Below, one piece after another: positions 23,209 to 35,338 of a DNA stretch of 64,000 bases. Origin of the DNA: Rhodotorula mucilaginosa (Eukaryota > Basidiomycota > Microbotryomycetes > Sporidiobolales > Sporidiobolaceae); the NCBI GenBank assembly GCA_034406715.1, contig CP137879.1, forward strand, positions 124,001 to 188,000, given 5' to 3'. The notes under the pieces were generated by a model. The model did no database searches and was not told the origin of the DNA. It saw nothing but the letters and a program-made list of their open reading frames with translations. Numbering within the stretch: position 1 is the stretch's first letter; each line of letters starts with the position of its first letter. The position numbers and the translations under genes are program-made.

Positions 23209-24188
23209 ATGCGCACCTCGGTAGCTGCCTTGTCAGCGATCCTGGCAGCAGTAAACGTGCTCGCCTCGCCGTTCCCGCACGCCCGCGTCCCTGCGTTCGC
23301 CTACTCGAGTCCAAAGGTGCGTGCACTCCAGCGCACCCCGTACGCACGAGCCCAAATCCTGAACCTATCGGTCCACACGCACGCAGGCCTTTCTCGGACT
23401 CGACGACGGTTTCTCGCAAGAGATCGGCCACATCTTTTTCCTGCCCGGCTTTCATGCCTGCGGGACTTTGGACATCCTCTCAGTCGCCGACCTCGCCTAC
23501 TCCGACTTGGACCTCTTGCCCTCTCACAATGATTCCATCGCTCACAAGTGGCTCGACGCTCCGACGCACGTGAAAGAGTCCAACTCGTCCGAAGGGACGA
23601 TCCTTGCCTGGGCCAAAGGGTGGAGATCCTCATGCGGCAAGGGGGACGCCAACAAGGAGGTCAGGGTCTCGAAAGTCCTCGTCGACGGTGTACCGGACGG
23701 GGCTCCGCGCTCGGAATGGGCCAACGCACTCGGTGAGTGGGGAGCGCCAAATAGGAGATTCGAGTAGCTCATCAATGACGGCCTCTCTTCCGCCCCCAGA
23801 CGAACACCTCCAGCCTTATATCGCTGCGCTCCCTCCCGCACCCCACAATTCAGTCGTGCTCATCACAAGCCTGAGCGAACCGACCCTCCGATCCCTCTTT
23901 GACCTCGCTTCTCCGACCCGCCCCCCGTCCCCTTCCCCTCCCACCAAACCACCAATCGACAACCCGCCCGAGGGCCAAGTTCCAGGCCGACACCCGCGCC
24001 ATCACGGATTGATCTGGCGCATTGTGGCCTACATGGTAAATCTCGCGTTTTGGGCGGCGGTGCTCGTCGGATTGGGGTACGGAGGCCGGTGGGTGGCGAA
24101 AAAGTGGCGGGAGAGGAGGACAGGCGGCGGCGCGGTGGCCCTGCCGGACGATGAAGTCCATGTCGATATTGATAGTGACGAAGAGTAG
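23209..24188 (+). CDS. Type I membrane protein, function unknown
   Basis: Three exons (23209-23316, 23387-23732, 23800-24188) sum to 843 nt, 280 residues. The start at 23209 gives a clear signal peptide, MRTSVAALSAILAAVNVLA. A lumenal part of about 200 residues follows, with AFLGLDDGFSQEIGHIF and EGTILAWAKGW; one membrane helix (IVAYMVNLAFWAAVLVGLGY) and a basic then acidic cytosolic tail (RERR to DIDSDEE) close it. The layout resembles the ER proteins Big1 and Voa1/Ac45, which act in wall glucan synthesis and V-ATPase assembly, but I see no motif that settles it. The comparison is layout only and low in confidence. Confidence 0.7.
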
Positions 24189-24500
24189 AGAGTCTCCTGC
24201 TTTCGTCTCTCGAGCGTGTATGACTACTCCTCCCTGTAAGAACCGTGGGAGTTCTTTTGACTGCGGAATCTGTCCTCTCGAGTCGCCGAGTGCGTGGCCC
24301 AAGAGTCCGGAGTCTTTGCCCGACTAACGTTTCAAGCGGGAGTATCCGAAAGCGACTACACTATAAATCACGTCCTGCGCTTCCTAAAGTCAATCTCGCG
24401 CGAGTTGACTTCTACGCGTGTTCTCCGCTCTCCTCCTTCTCTCGCCGTCGCGCTAGTCACGGGCGAGTGAGAGCCCGGCCGACGCCGAGCAGCGATCGCG
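24189..24500. other. 312-bp intergenic region, nothing recognised
   Basis: Lies between the stop of the membrane-protein gene and the ATG at 24501, both on the plus strand. Presumed 3' UTR and promoter. An A/T-richer patch with ACACTATAAATCAC lies at 24357-24370, about 130 bp before the start, and could serve as a TATA element. Confidence 0.4.
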
Positions 24501-27327
24501 ATGAGTCCCTCTCGTACTGGCTCGCTCCCCAACAAGCTCTTCCAGGCGCCGAGGCGCAGTCGAGCCTCGACGTCGACGACGAGTTCATCATCAAAGTCGC
24601 CAGTTCAGGACAACGCTCTCAAGACGGCTTTGCAGCGCTTGAAGGAACACAACAACAACAAGCTCGCCGTTCCGCCTCCTCCGAGAAAGCGCGCCGATCC
24701 GCTCTACGCTCTCTGGGCCGGGATCCTCCCCCAAGTCGGCGCAAGTTCGCTCAACTCGACAACGCTCGTCCGCGCGACCGAGGCCATCCCGATCGAGGCG
24801 CTTGAAGGGGGGAACCAAGACCTCACAAAAGAAGCGATCGATGCCGTTGTCACCCAGATTGAACGCGCGCAAGTGACGGGGAGCGGAGGGGGAGGCGCCG
24901 GCGATGAGGAGCAGGATTGGAAAGAAATCGTCGCTTGGTTGCAGGGATTGGCGGACTTGGCGGCGCGTCAGCGGCGGTCGAAGGGCGGGATCATCGAGGC
25001 TGATCAGAAGTGAGTTGGCTCACGGTATACGTCGTTTGGTCCGCGTTCTCAGGGCTAGGTTCCTGATGCAGACGTTACCTTTCCCCCTCCCCTTCCGTAG
25101 TCGCCTCGTCGTCGGCAACCTCTATCACGTCGACGACCGCGCCGGGATCAACGCAGAGGGTATCTTTGCCGGACCTGCTCCGAACCAGGGAGGGGGCGCG
25201 AACGACGAGGACGAATTCGACTTTGGTTCGTTGCTCCTCGACGACGACTTTCTCGCGCAGCTCGAAGGAGGAGGAGGAGGGGGAGTCACGCAGGACCAGC
25301 AAAAGCCTCCTCCGCGCAGCGATGGCGCCCCGAGCCCCGATCAGAACCAAGTCCGTCTGCGCAAGATCAAAGGTGCTTCGCAGTCGTCGAGTCTCGCGGC
25401 CGCCGCTGCCGCTGCTGGAGCGAGTGGAAGTCTTGCGAACGGGATCGGCGTGCCGCCTTCGACGTCGGGAGTGGCAGACACGAGCCAGGGTCGCGCCGCC
25501 CAGATCATCAACAACGACGACGACGACGACGACGAGGCGGCGACCTTGAAAGCTGTCGACAAGGGCAAAGCGCGTGCGGTCTCGCCTCTGCCTCGTCGTT
25601 CTGGGTCGCCAGCGCCTGACATTGACAGCCGCCGTTTGCTTCGGGACCGTATTGGAACGGTCGACGAGACGATGCGCGAAGAGGATTTGGCCGCCGAGAC
25701 CCACGGCGAGGTCCAAGAACAAGCCCAAGAAGCCGCGCGCGAAGCTGGTTCGCGTGTTCCCATCCAGGCGTCCAGTCGCCCGGCGTCGTCCGCGCGACCT
25801 CCGACCGTCGTCCGCCCGAAGGCGAAAGGGCCGATCTCGAAAAAGTCGCAGCAGGGGCTTTTCCAGCGTCCGAACTTTGACCACCAGGACGGCAACGACG
25901 ACGAGGACGAGGTCGACATGCTCGACGAGGAGGACGAATTACCCGTCGCGGGGCCGAGCAAGCCAGTGGCGTCGAAGGGGAAGGGGAAAGGACGCCGCAA
26001 GAAGGCCGTTGTGCTGCCACCGCCGCGCGAAGAGGCAGAGGAGGAAGAAGAAGAAGACCAACTCGCGTCTAGCGACCCAGGTGCACCGACTCCCCCGCCA
26101 GCTCAAGCGAGAAAGGCGCGTAAGGCTCCCAGGGTCGATGCGGCGTCCAAGTCCGGAGGAAAGGCGAAGAAGCAGCAGAAGGTTGGCAAGAGGGGCTCGG
26201 CGCGTCGCGACTATACGTCGAGTGAAGAGGAGGAGAAAGGTGCGTTGTTAGTACTTGAGCAGCCTTTGTTGGTTAGAGGAACCTTTACTCACCTTGCCAC
26301 GCGCAACAGCCGGATCAGCGTCGGTGCGGAAGGGCAAGCGCAAAGCCGTTTCTTCTGCCGGATCCGCATCGGAGGAGAAGGACGAGGTCGGTAACAGCCC
26401 TCGCACTCGAGGAGCGGCAAAAGCGCGAGGCTCGCTCCCGCCCCCGCCGAAACGGCGCAGCACTCGCAGCGCGAGTATCTCGACCGTCAACAGTACCGGC
26501 ACTGCGGCAAGCGGTCGCAAAGCTCTCAAGCCAAAGGACGCGAACGCCAAGCCGAGCACGAGCACGAGCAGGAGCAAGAGCAAGGCGGCGGGAGGCAAGA
26601 AACTCGCGGCAGCCGAAGTCGCCCTGCGCGAGAAGGAGGGGAAGGGGCAGCCGGAACGCGAACGCAAGGAAGGGACGCGCAAGTCGAGCAGGCCTTCGGT
26701 CGGACGTGTTGGTGCGAAGGAGAACGGCATCAAGAAGAAGGCGGCGGCGGCGGATCCGAATCTCAAAGCCGGCAAAGTCGGATACAAGCAAAACCAGACG
26801 GACGGGTCGAGGTGCTGGCCCGTTCTGGTGAGTGACTTCCTTCCACCGCCCGATGACCCGCAAGATGCTGACAATCTGTGAGGAGAGCATAGGTACTGAA
26901 AGTCGACGACGACAAGTCGCGCATCGCGTTCGCATCCCTGCCTGGACCGAACACTGCAGCGTGAGCTCTCTGGGCCAATTTTTCCGAACCCCTGGCCGAA
27001 TCGTTTCCGCTCATCCTCATGATCCCTTGGCCCACCAGACCCGCCAAGATAGAGATCGTCCCCATCATCCTCAGTGTGCCGCCGATCGCGTCCAAGCCGG
27101 ACGAGGTCCCGCTCCTCCCTCCGCCGCGGCAGGCTGCCCTTAAAGCGGCGATGGCATTCCTCGTCGACAGTGAGCGGTACGACGAGTGGCGCGAGCAAGC
27201 AGAGGAGGAATGGAAGCGCGTGGCGCCTGAGTACGGGATGGATGGGGATGCGAGCGCCAACAACGAGGGAGGTGATGAGGAGGACGAGCGGAGGTCGTCG
27301 GCGAGCGGTTCGGAGGACAGCGAGTGA
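24501..27327 (+). CDS. Large low-complexity, probably nuclear protein of unknown function
   Basis: Five exons (24501-25009, 25101-26239, 26310-26827, 26893-26960, 27039-27327) sum to 2523 nt, 840 residues. The N-terminal ~170 residues look helical (DPLYALWAGILPQVGASSL, WKEIVAWLQGLADLAARQ). A long acidic and basic disordered middle follows, with runs of D, E, K and S and several KR-rich clusters that could be nuclear signals. The C-terminus has a compact stretch, SRCWPVLVLKVDDDKSRIAF, and a helical segment ending in GSEDSE. The C-terminal piece has a Tudor/PWWP-like feel (aromatic start, then short strands), but that is a guess. I do not recognise the family. Exon joins keep the frame throughout, which supports the model. 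Confidence 0.75.
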
Positions 27328-27816
27328 TGTGGTGGTGGCGATAGCTTGCTTGGTTATGGTGTTGCCTTAGCTGCTTGGATACTTTTTCTGCAATCTAGCG
27401 TGTAGTCGCTGAACAAGGCGCATGTCTCGACCGGAGCAACTTTTTGGACTTCAGCCTGACCGACATCTCGCATATCTCACCGTTAGAGACTGCTTCTACA
27501 GCACCTGACCGGCACGTCAGGACTGCCGCGCTCAGCCTCGCCTCAAAAGCCGAATTCGCTACGCTTGTCTGGGCACCTCGTCTGCCGTCGCGTCGCTGCC
27601 CCACTTGGTACGCGTCCAGCGCTACACAGCCCGCTACCGCTCTGTCCGACCCGCAAGATACGCCAGGAGACGTAAGGCAGGAGCTCCTGCTGCAGCCCGA
27701 GCGCGCCAGAGGGGCTTTGGACAGGAGCGAGAGGTTCTTGTTGAACGTCCGTTCTCCGCCTTCGTCCGCCATATATAACCAACACAAGCTGATCTCCCTG
27801 CCTGGGCAGGAGCAGC
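27328..27816. other. 489-bp intergenic region
   Basis: Between two plus-strand genes of unknown function. It contains the motif CATATATAACC at 27769-27779, about 40 bp before the next ATG, a plausible TATA-type element. No gene seen. Confidence 0.4.
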
Positions 27817-30657
27817 ATGCAAGCCTCTACGTCCCAGGCCGCTCCCTTGAACCCTCCGTCGAGGTCCGGCTCGTCCAGCTCGCGACGCCTCCCAGCGACT
27901 TGGGCAGACTCGGCTCCGAAACGCCCCGCTGCTCCGCCTTCGCACGATCCTTGGAGCGCCGCCAATCACCAAAAGAAGAAACACAAGGCTGCGACATGGA
28001 AGGGCAAAGACCGAGCCGACGCGGGGTCAGCGAATCGAGCGGCATCGCGAAAGAGCACCAATGACGCCAAAGCGAGCGACTCGAGGGGCAGGGCGGGCGG
28101 ATCGGGCCCTCGTTCATCCATTTCCAGTCACAAGACGGCGAATATCGGCGCCCGTACCGACACGATCGATCGCAAGCCGTCTCGCAACTCGCATATTCCT
28201 TCACGAGTCGCTCCGTCTGCGGTCGCCAACCGCGCTCATCTCCGTGTCGTACCCGAGATCGGTACGCCTCCGAAAAGACTGCTCCATCCAACGCGAGGCC
28301 CAGCTCCGCTCGAGGATCTCTTCGGGGAGGACATCTCGGCCAAGCCGCCTTCGCGGTCGTCGTCCTCGGCTCCGACGACGGCAAACGTCAACCCGTCGGG
28401 GGAGCTCAATCCCTCAATCTCGGGCGCTTCAAAACTGTTTGTACCGTACCAGAGAAAGGTCAAGCCGCTCTTCCCCAAGGCCATCTACTCTGTCGGCACA
28501 AAAGCGCCGAACCGACCGATCTCGCCCGCCAAGTTTCAGCCAGTCGACGCGATCAATCAAGCCATCCAGAAGGCGGCACTCGACGTCAAAGAGCGATTCG
28601 GCAGCGTTGCGGATCGTCGCTCCGAGCTCCAAAAGAAGGTTGCGTCTCCGCCGCCACCACCTCCGGATCGAAAGCGCAGCCTGTCGCCGGAACTATTTGA
28701 AGGGGTACACGTACCTTCGAGCTCAGGCGGACGCGACGACGACGCAGCGGATGCAGACGTCTCCGATGACGCCGGCGCCGAAATTGAGGCGAACCGTAAA
28801 GCCGGCCCCGCTTTGTCGTCGCGCTCGAGAACCCATTCGCGTTCGGCCGTGCCCGATCGGCTGTCCAGGACGTCGACTACCGTCAAGTCGGAACGTTCCG
28901 GGAGTCAACCTCGCACGCGCTTCTCTTTCCCCGAGAAAGACTTTGGTACGATCGACGGGTCAGGCGGCGAAGTCGTCGCCCTGCGTCGAAACTCTTCGTC
29001 CACTTTCGCCTCTTCGCTCGAGAGGCGCACGGGAGTCAAGACGGTTTCCAAGACGCAGAACCTACCGGCGACAAAGTCGACGTCGTCGTCGTCAAAATTA
29101 GTCAAGGGGCGTAAGCAGTCTTTGGGCGTCTCGAGATCGTTCGCCGCGACAAAGAAAGGAACGGAGGAGGATTGGTACGACATCGATTGCTCAGCAGCAG
29201 CAGCAGCCCATGCGCCGAAAATGCAAGCTCCGCCGAGAAAGGTCCAGCCGAATCTGAACGTTGACGAAACTTCCGCAGGGTAAATTGTCCAGACGCAGGG
29301 TTGTTTCCAAGCCCGCGCTTTCGCTAACTTTGTCGTCCTTTTGCAGGGGTGAACTTCGAGTCGCTTTCGAGTCGCTCACACTCTCGCACTCGACGTATGC
29401 GGAATTGTCTTCCGTTGCGCCAGGTCGGGTCGTCACCATCCTCGTGGAACTCGCGACGTCCGAAGGCGGAGTCGAGCAACTGGTGTGGCGCGCTCAGCGT
29501 GAGGTGGTTTTCTACCCGACGGCCTCGTATCAGGACGACCCAAGGCAGACTGGCGGTCTCCAGCGGCTCGCCGCGAACGAGGTTCTACCATTCCGTATCC
29601 GCCTCAACGCCGTCGCCATGGCGAACCTCGCCTCTTCCGCCTTGACCATCTCGCTCGTCCTCCCGAAATCTCTCCACTCTCGGACATACCAACTCGGCGT
29701 GCTCCTCGGCGCCAAGCAAGGTCAACTCGACCTCGCCGAGAATGGCTACCTCACTTTCGAGGTGGCGCTCCAATCGCCGCCGCCGCTGCGCGAGCGAAAA
29801 GGCGGCGCGGTGCAGTCTTCGGTAGAGGCGGCGAACGAGCTCGCGACTCGCGTGAATCGGATCGCGTTGCACGAGGAACGACCTGATGGAGTCTGGATTC
29901 CGGATCCGGTCCCGATTCGCGGACATGCGGTACCGAAGGAGATCAACTTGCCTTTGTCGGTCCCAGGCGGGATGGCGTTCGACTTTGCGGTGAGCTTGCC
30001 ACTTTCCGTTTGAGCGGGGGCATCTGAACACTGACGCGTCTTGCCGAGCGTGCAGACCCGCCTGCCGTACAAGCCGGGAGATCCGGTCCCATTTCTAGCT
30101 GATGAGACGCCCGAGTCGATGAGGGGCTTCATCCGCGAAGGCGACAACGTAAGCTCCACCTCTGCGCTCCCTACTCGGTCGCGCGAGAGAGAAGACTCTC
30201 ATCCGCTTCCTCTGTTATAGGTGATCTCGCGGAGTACGCTGCCTGTCAAGGAGAAGCTGATTGCGCGGATGCAGCTGCGGTGGTCGTCCGTCAACCCGTG
30301 CGTACTCTGGTTACTTTGTGCCACCGGAGCAGTACGATTGCCGGTTCGAATCCTCACACTGCGTTCCTCCCCCCCCCTTGTAGCTACCCGTACTCGTACT
30401 ACCTGCGCGAGCTCGCCTGCTGGCGGTACTACGCCCCGGTCGTGCACCATTTCTCAGCCCGCCTCGAACTCGCGCTTCACCTCGCCGAACGCCTCTTGAA
30501 GGACCACCTCATCACGGAACCGGAACTTTGTGCGATCCTGCGCGCGTACGATGAAGAGGTGCGCAGGATCGAGGCGGGCGAGAGGGACGACTATGCGTCA
30601 GCGTGGGTCGGCGGTGGTGGCGGACCTTCTCAAGAAGCTCGAGGGAAAGGTGTTTGA
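27817..30657 (+). CDS. Protein of unknown function with a disordered N-half and a conserved-looking C-half
   Basis: Five exons (27817-29279, 29347-29989, 30056-30148, 30221-30297, 30384-30657) sum to 2550 nt, 849 residues. Residues 1 to about 490 are Ser/Pro/Lys-rich and disordered, with short ordered islands (KLFVPYQRKVKPLFPKAIYS). From about 490 the protein becomes ordered: a beta-rich part (RVAFESLTLSHSTYAEL, GRVVTILVELATSEGG, QLGVLLGAKQGQLDLAENGY) and then a helical end with SYYLRELACWRYYAPVV and RLELALHLAERLLKDHLI. I do not recognise the domain. The tail is Gly-rich. The consistent frame across four introns with ordinary donors supports it as a real gene. Confidence 0.75.
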
Positions 30658-31920
30658 ATTCGTCACTGTCAAGCATGAAGCGCACTACCTTTGATGCCAC
30701 ATCATACCTGCAAGGGTTCCGCCGTCGGTGTGCAAGAGAAGGCATAGTCCTGCGCACTCGTCATGCGGTCCGTCCGGAAGGAGAGTCGATCGCGAGAGAA
30801 AGCCATTCCTGTAAGAACCACAGCCTCCTCTTGAGCTTTCGTGCTACCGTAGGTTGGTCGTGATCGCCAGACGACAGCCTGGGTAATGTAAACGCTGGGT
30901 AGGAGATTCATCGAGTTGCTCCGGCAGGCTTGACTTTCCCGCATCCATTTCACCAGCCAGCTCTTTCTCGACTTTATCCGGCCGATCAATCACCTCTACG
31001 ATTGGACCCTCCGGGGTTCCTTACTCTATGCTCTCATCCTCAAAAAGTCCAAGTGAGACTCTCGAGCGAGAAGAAGAGAGAACGTCGAGCTCGACGATGT
31101 GAGAGCAGGAACCTTGATGCTTGCGGAAGATCAGGTGTGCGAAGCGGGCGCTCACTCCCTCTACCCTCTTTTCCAGCAGAGATGCTCAGCGAGTGGATGA
31201 TCACGTGGCATATATGACCGTGCCTCGGCCGTCCGGGGCTCATGCGGGAAGCAGCCACGCGCGTTCCTTGTTACGCTGAGTTGTCCAGGAACGAGGGTCC
31301 GCCAACCTACTCCTCTCTCAATCTCCGAAAGGACGGCGCACCGCACAGCCAGCCCCAGAGGTAGTCCAACGTGACTGCCTCAAGTAGTCCGTCACTGGTC
31401 GGGAATCGGCTCTCCACGAGCTCGTACGTCCGCTGGCACGCAACGAGGGTCAGGCGAGCGCCACAAAGCACAGATTGCCGACTGCGCGTGCATACACAGT
31501 GAAGGGGATGTCTTCCTTCTAGAGGTGTATCGGAGGTATTGCAACGGGCAGACAGAGAAGAGAGAGAGAGAGAAGACAGAGCGCGCAGGAAGAGGGAAAG
31601 AGGACAAAAAGTTAAAACACCGCAGTCAAAACGAAGAGAGAAGGGGGGAAAGTTTAGAAAAGGCGAGGGTGAGAGCAGAGTTATAGCAGCAGCCGTGAAA
31701 AGGGATGGGAGACGTCCTCCGTCGCGTCGAAGGAGGGGAAGGGGGAGAAGAAGGGCGGGGGAGGGGTGGGCACCGTCCCGACACCCAAACGGTCCATTGG
31801 AGAAAGGGGAAGAAAAAACAAATACAACGTGTGTGAAAAAGTAGGGAGTCGTGGGGATGTGCGAAAAGTGGTGGGGTGCTCTATCGACACCTCGTGGGGT
31901 GTGCAAAAGGGGGGCAAGGT
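30658..31920. other. 1.26 kb convergent 3' region, no gene seen
   Basis: Between the stop of the unknown plus-strand gene and the stop of YPT1 (minus). From about 31530 to 31900 the plus strand is strongly purine-rich (long GA tracts), so the YPT1 3' UTR would be pyrimidine-rich. The open frames here (30702-30989 minus, 31307-32023 minus) are low-complexity and unsupported. Confidence 0.45.
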
Positions 31921-32661
31921 TTAGCAGCAACCGCCCTGCTTGTTCTCGTTGACGGCTTGGCCGGCTCCGAGTTGGACTTTTGCGCCCTCGGTCGTCTTTG
32001 TACTTGCGGCGGTGCTGTCGCACGCAGAGGGGTTTTCAGTAACAGACGAACTCGGTAAAGGAGTGGGGGACGGGACGGACCGGTCCTTGATCTGCTTGGC
32101 CATGGTGAGGAACGCCTGTTCGACGTTGGTGGCGTTCTTGGCCGAAGTCTCGAGCAAGCTGACGCCGATCTGGTCGGCAAACTCTTTCGCGACGGCATAG
32201 TCGACGACTTTTTTCGTCGTCAGGTCCGACTTGTTGCCGACGAGGAGTTTGTTGACCCCTTCGCAGGCGTAGCGGTCAATCTCTTGGAGCCACTGCTTGA
32301 CGTTGGAGAAGGTGTCTTGGTCTGTGACGTCGTAGACGACAATGATGCCGTGGGCGCCGCGGTAGTAGGACGAGGTGATGGTGCGGAAGCGCTCCTGGCC
32401 TGCCGTATCCCAGATCTGGAGCTTGACCGTCTTGCCCTCGAGTTCGATGGTGCGGATCTTGAAGTCTACGCCGATGGTCGAGATGTACGACTCGGTGTAG
32501 GTGTCGTCTGCGAAGCGGAGGAGGAGGCACGACTTGCCGACGCCCGAGTCGCCGATCAGGAGGAGCTCTGCGCGGCGGCGGGTGAGCGGGGTCAGCGGGG
32601 TCACTGGTGCAGAGTCAGAGGAGAGTGACTTGCTAAAGAGGAGATCGTATTCGGTCTGCAT
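31921..32661 (-). CDS. YPT1: Rab GTPase Ypt1 / Rab1
   Basis: Two exons on the minus strand, 32634-32661 and 31921-32567, give 224 residues. The intron 32568-32633 has a GC donor (GCAAGT). Removing it yields [22 protein letters not shown] (given here in two overlapping parts: [10 protein letters not shown] and [12 protein letters not shown]), exactly the Ypt1/Rab1 start. G-motifs are all present: GDSGVGKS (P-loop), [10 protein letters not shown] (switch I), [11 protein letters not shown] (switch II), NKSDL and ETSAKN. The protein ends in GGCC, the double-cysteine site for geranylgeranylation. Ypt1 controls ER-to-Golgi traffic and early autophagy. The variable tail before CC is some 20 residues longer than in yeast. 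It shares a 304-bp divergent promoter with the coiled-coil gene. Confidence 0.96.
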   Translation of the reverse strand: MQTEYDLLFSKSLSSDSAPVTPLTPLTRRRAELLLIGDSGVGKSCLLLRFADDTYTESYISTIGVDFKIRTIELEGKTVKLQIWDTAGQERFRTITSSYYRGAHGIIVVYDVTDQDTFSNVKQWLQEIDRYACEGVNKLLVGNKSDLTTKKVVDYAVAKEFADQIGVSLLETSAKNATNVEQAFLTMAKQIKDRSVPSPTPLPSSSVTENPSACDSTAASTKTTEGAKVQLGAGQAVNENKQGGCC

Positions 32662-32965
32662 GGTCTTGATTGATGTCCTCGCGTAGTTGTTGTGTTGCGT
32701 CTGCGGACGAGGGAGAGAGTGTGCGTCAGCCAACCGCGATTCGCTCGCGACGCTCTCTCGCAAGACGCGCGCCAGGCAAGAAGAAAGAGCTCACTGACCA
32801 CAAGAGTGCCTCGCTGCAAGGTATACGCAAGGCTGTCTGTCTGAGCGAGTGCGCGCGTGTCTCTCGAGCCCCTCCAAGACGCGGGGTTCCCGTTCAACGT
32901 GGCATTACAAATTCGATTACAACAGCATTTCTAATCTCTCATTCTCTCCCCCACGAGCACCTCCT
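32662..32965. promoter_or_regulatory. Short divergent promoter region of YPT1 and the coiled-coil gene
   Basis: 304 bp between two start codons on opposite strands. It must contain both promoters and leaders. The plus side near 32930-32960 is C/T-rich, typical of a short fungal leader. Confidence 0.5.
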
Positions 32966-34762
32966 ATGGCGACAGCAGCAGCACAGCAAGAGTCACAACC
33001 AGCAGCAGCACGAGAGAGACTCGCTCAAGCCAACGCAGCTCACTCGGCCCTCACGCAGCAACTCGCCGACGCCCAAACTCGCCTCGCAACCCGCCAGCAC
33101 CTCGACCGCCTCGTCGCCCAACGACCCTCAGCGGAACTGCAAGACGCCGATCGTTATGCTCGCAGATTGCTCGAACGGGCGAATCAACTCCGCCAAGAGG
33201 TCGACGCCCGCACTCGCAACCGAGTCGTCGCGACCGCCGTCGTGAATGCGTACGTTCGCCTTAATCGGTCGGCCCGCTCTTCCCGTCAAAGAGCTCACGA
33301 CGGCTATGCTCTTTAACAGTATCGACCAACAAGTCTTGATCACCAACCACCTCGCCACCGCAGCAGCACCTGGCCAAAGGTAAAACCTCGCCATTCCTTT
33401 CCCGTCTCGCCAGCCTCGAGCAAGATTACTTACTCACGCCCCGTCTCTTTTTTGCGCACTCCTCCCGGAAACCACATCCGCAGCGATCAAGAGATTGCCG
33501 ATCTGCTCAAGCGCAAAGACGACCTCTCGTTTCGGTTGCTCACCCTCCGCAAAGACCTCCGCGCGACCACCCTCGAGCGGACCAAACTGCGCCGCCGTCT
33601 GCACGGTAAGCGCGAGCGAGAGCCCTGAAAAGATCCTATAACTTGCTATCACAAAGAAAGGAAGTCCTGACTCCTGACTATCCTCCTACCGCAGCTCTGA
33701 ACCGCGACAACGCAGCCAGCGTCGCCTTTCTCGAAAAGCGCAGAGAACCGCCCCTCCTCTCCTCGGCCGCGGCAGAAGCGCTCGTCGCTCAACTGAACCC
33801 CTTTCTACAAGCTTACCATGCATCGTAAGTAAACGCTCTCGAGAGCTCCTCTCTCCTTTTCTTTTTTGGAGATCGAGTCGGGCTCGAACGCAAACCCCGC
33901 CCACCGTTCTATCTCCTCTCACGAACGCGAGCTCTTCTTATCCTCGACTGACACTTCCCCCCCCCTCTCTTTCTCTTTGTCTCCTGACACGGACGACGAT
34001 ACCCTATCATTGTGCAATAGGATGAACGACGCCCTCGTCGTCACTTCGGCGAAACTAGTCCGCCTGAACCACCTCTTTCAAAAACTCGTCGGCGAACTCG
34101 CGCTCCCGTTGCACACCTATCCCGTCGAACCTTCCTCGCCAACGACGTCTGTCACGCCTCGCCTTGTGCCTCCTCCTCCTCTTCCTCCTCCAACAGCCAG
34201 AGCCCTTTCCTCCTCTGCGGAAGAAACGCCATCGTCGTCGTCGTCGTCGTCATCTTCGACACATCCGACTCGAACTCGGATCCCAGAGCTCGGTACGGAG
34301 GCGGATCTGCGAGACGTCGAGATGATGGAAGAGCGGCACCGGGGCCATAGCGTCGTCGTCGAGCAGGGGCATCAGCAACGAGGACGACGTGAGGATCAGG
34401 AGGAGGAAGCCGAGACGGAGGTGTGGTTGACCCCGTCAAGATTACTCGAACTCGTGCTCCTCGCTGGTCGTCACGTCGACGAAGAGTTTGATCGTCCCAA
34501 CACCGACGATGACTGCGATTCTTCCCACGACGACGACGACGACGACCAGGAGGCGAATCGGACACCAACGCAGGAGGAGGGAAGAGACAACGACGACGAC
34601 GATGTTCTCGAGCTTCTTCCGGACGGTGATTGGCGTGACGAGGCCGGAGAGGAGGTCAGCGCAGCGATGACAGAATGGGAGCGGATCAGAATGGAGCAGG
34701 ATCCGTGGCTTGTGGCGAGGCGCAGGGAGCGAGAGAGGGAGAGGGAGAGAGACGCGGTCTAA
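32966..34762 (+). CDS. Coiled-coil protein, possible CENP-H-like kinetochore subunit
   Basis: Five exons (32966-33249, 33320-33379, 33484-33605, 33695-33824, 34021-34762) sum to 1338 nt, 445 residues. The first ~250 residues form long heptad-rich helices (ERLAQANAAHSALTQQLAD, DLLKRKDDLSFRLLTLRKDL). Next comes ALVVTSAKLVRLNHLFQKLV, then a low-complexity acidic insert with runs of S, D and E, and within it WLTPSRLLELVLLAGRHVDE. The order coiled coil, 'L-x-x-LFQKLI', then 'L-x-ELVL' is like the end of CENP-H/Fta3, an inner-kinetochore protein of the CCAN. The likeness is weak and the acidic insert is not usual for the family, so the function is a hypothesis. Confidence 0.7.
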
Positions 34763-35338
34763 GTATCGTGGTATCCAAAGAGGTTGGTGGGAAGCGCTTG
34801 AAACGCATGACCCATGCCATGCGAATCAGTGGAGGCGGCTGAGTGGATATCCTTGCTCGCCTCTCGAGAGGAAGCAAGATTGACCCGAACGCGATGGAGA
34901 GAGAGAGAGAATCACCCACCGCCAGTCCACGTCCAGAACGGTGTGAAAACGCCTGACTCAGAAATACACAAGTGGTAATGAAGAAGCCCTTAGACGAGAT
35001 CAAACGCGTGAAAACGGAGGAACCAAAAAGCGAAGAAGAGAACGAACGGGAGAACAAAAGAGGAGGGGAGGTCGGGTGGATAGGAGAGGCAGAAAAAGAA
35101 GAGAAGCAGAGAGAGCGGCGCAGGAAGAACAAGTGACAAAAGGCGGGAGGGGTAAAAAGAGCACTACTACTACAGATAGGTCAGGTCAGGTCAAAGGAAT
35201 CGACTCGGCGGGGAACGTCGAGGGATCTCGAGGCGGAAGGGGGTAGCGAGCTGAGGACGAGGATCGAGTGCGCACGCCCCACGTGGAAGAAGAAGGAACG
35301 GCCCTCGGGACGGATGACGGGAGAGGCAGACTTGCTCC
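34763..35338. other. 576-bp convergent 3' region
   Basis: Between the stops of the coiled-coil gene and ATG8. It is purine-rich on the plus strand from about 35020 to 35160, consistent with a pyrimidine-rich 3' UTR of ATG8. No gene seen. Confidence 0.45.

Noticed and set aside
30337-30350. GGTTCGAATCC, resembling a tRNA B box
   Set aside because: No A box or cloverleaf can be folded around it, and it lies in a short intron of a coding gene.
34230-34260. Runs of TCG/GAC triplets here and elsewhere as independent microsatellites
   Set aside because: They code for Ser or Asp runs inside acidic or serine-rich regions of real genes and need no separate explanation.
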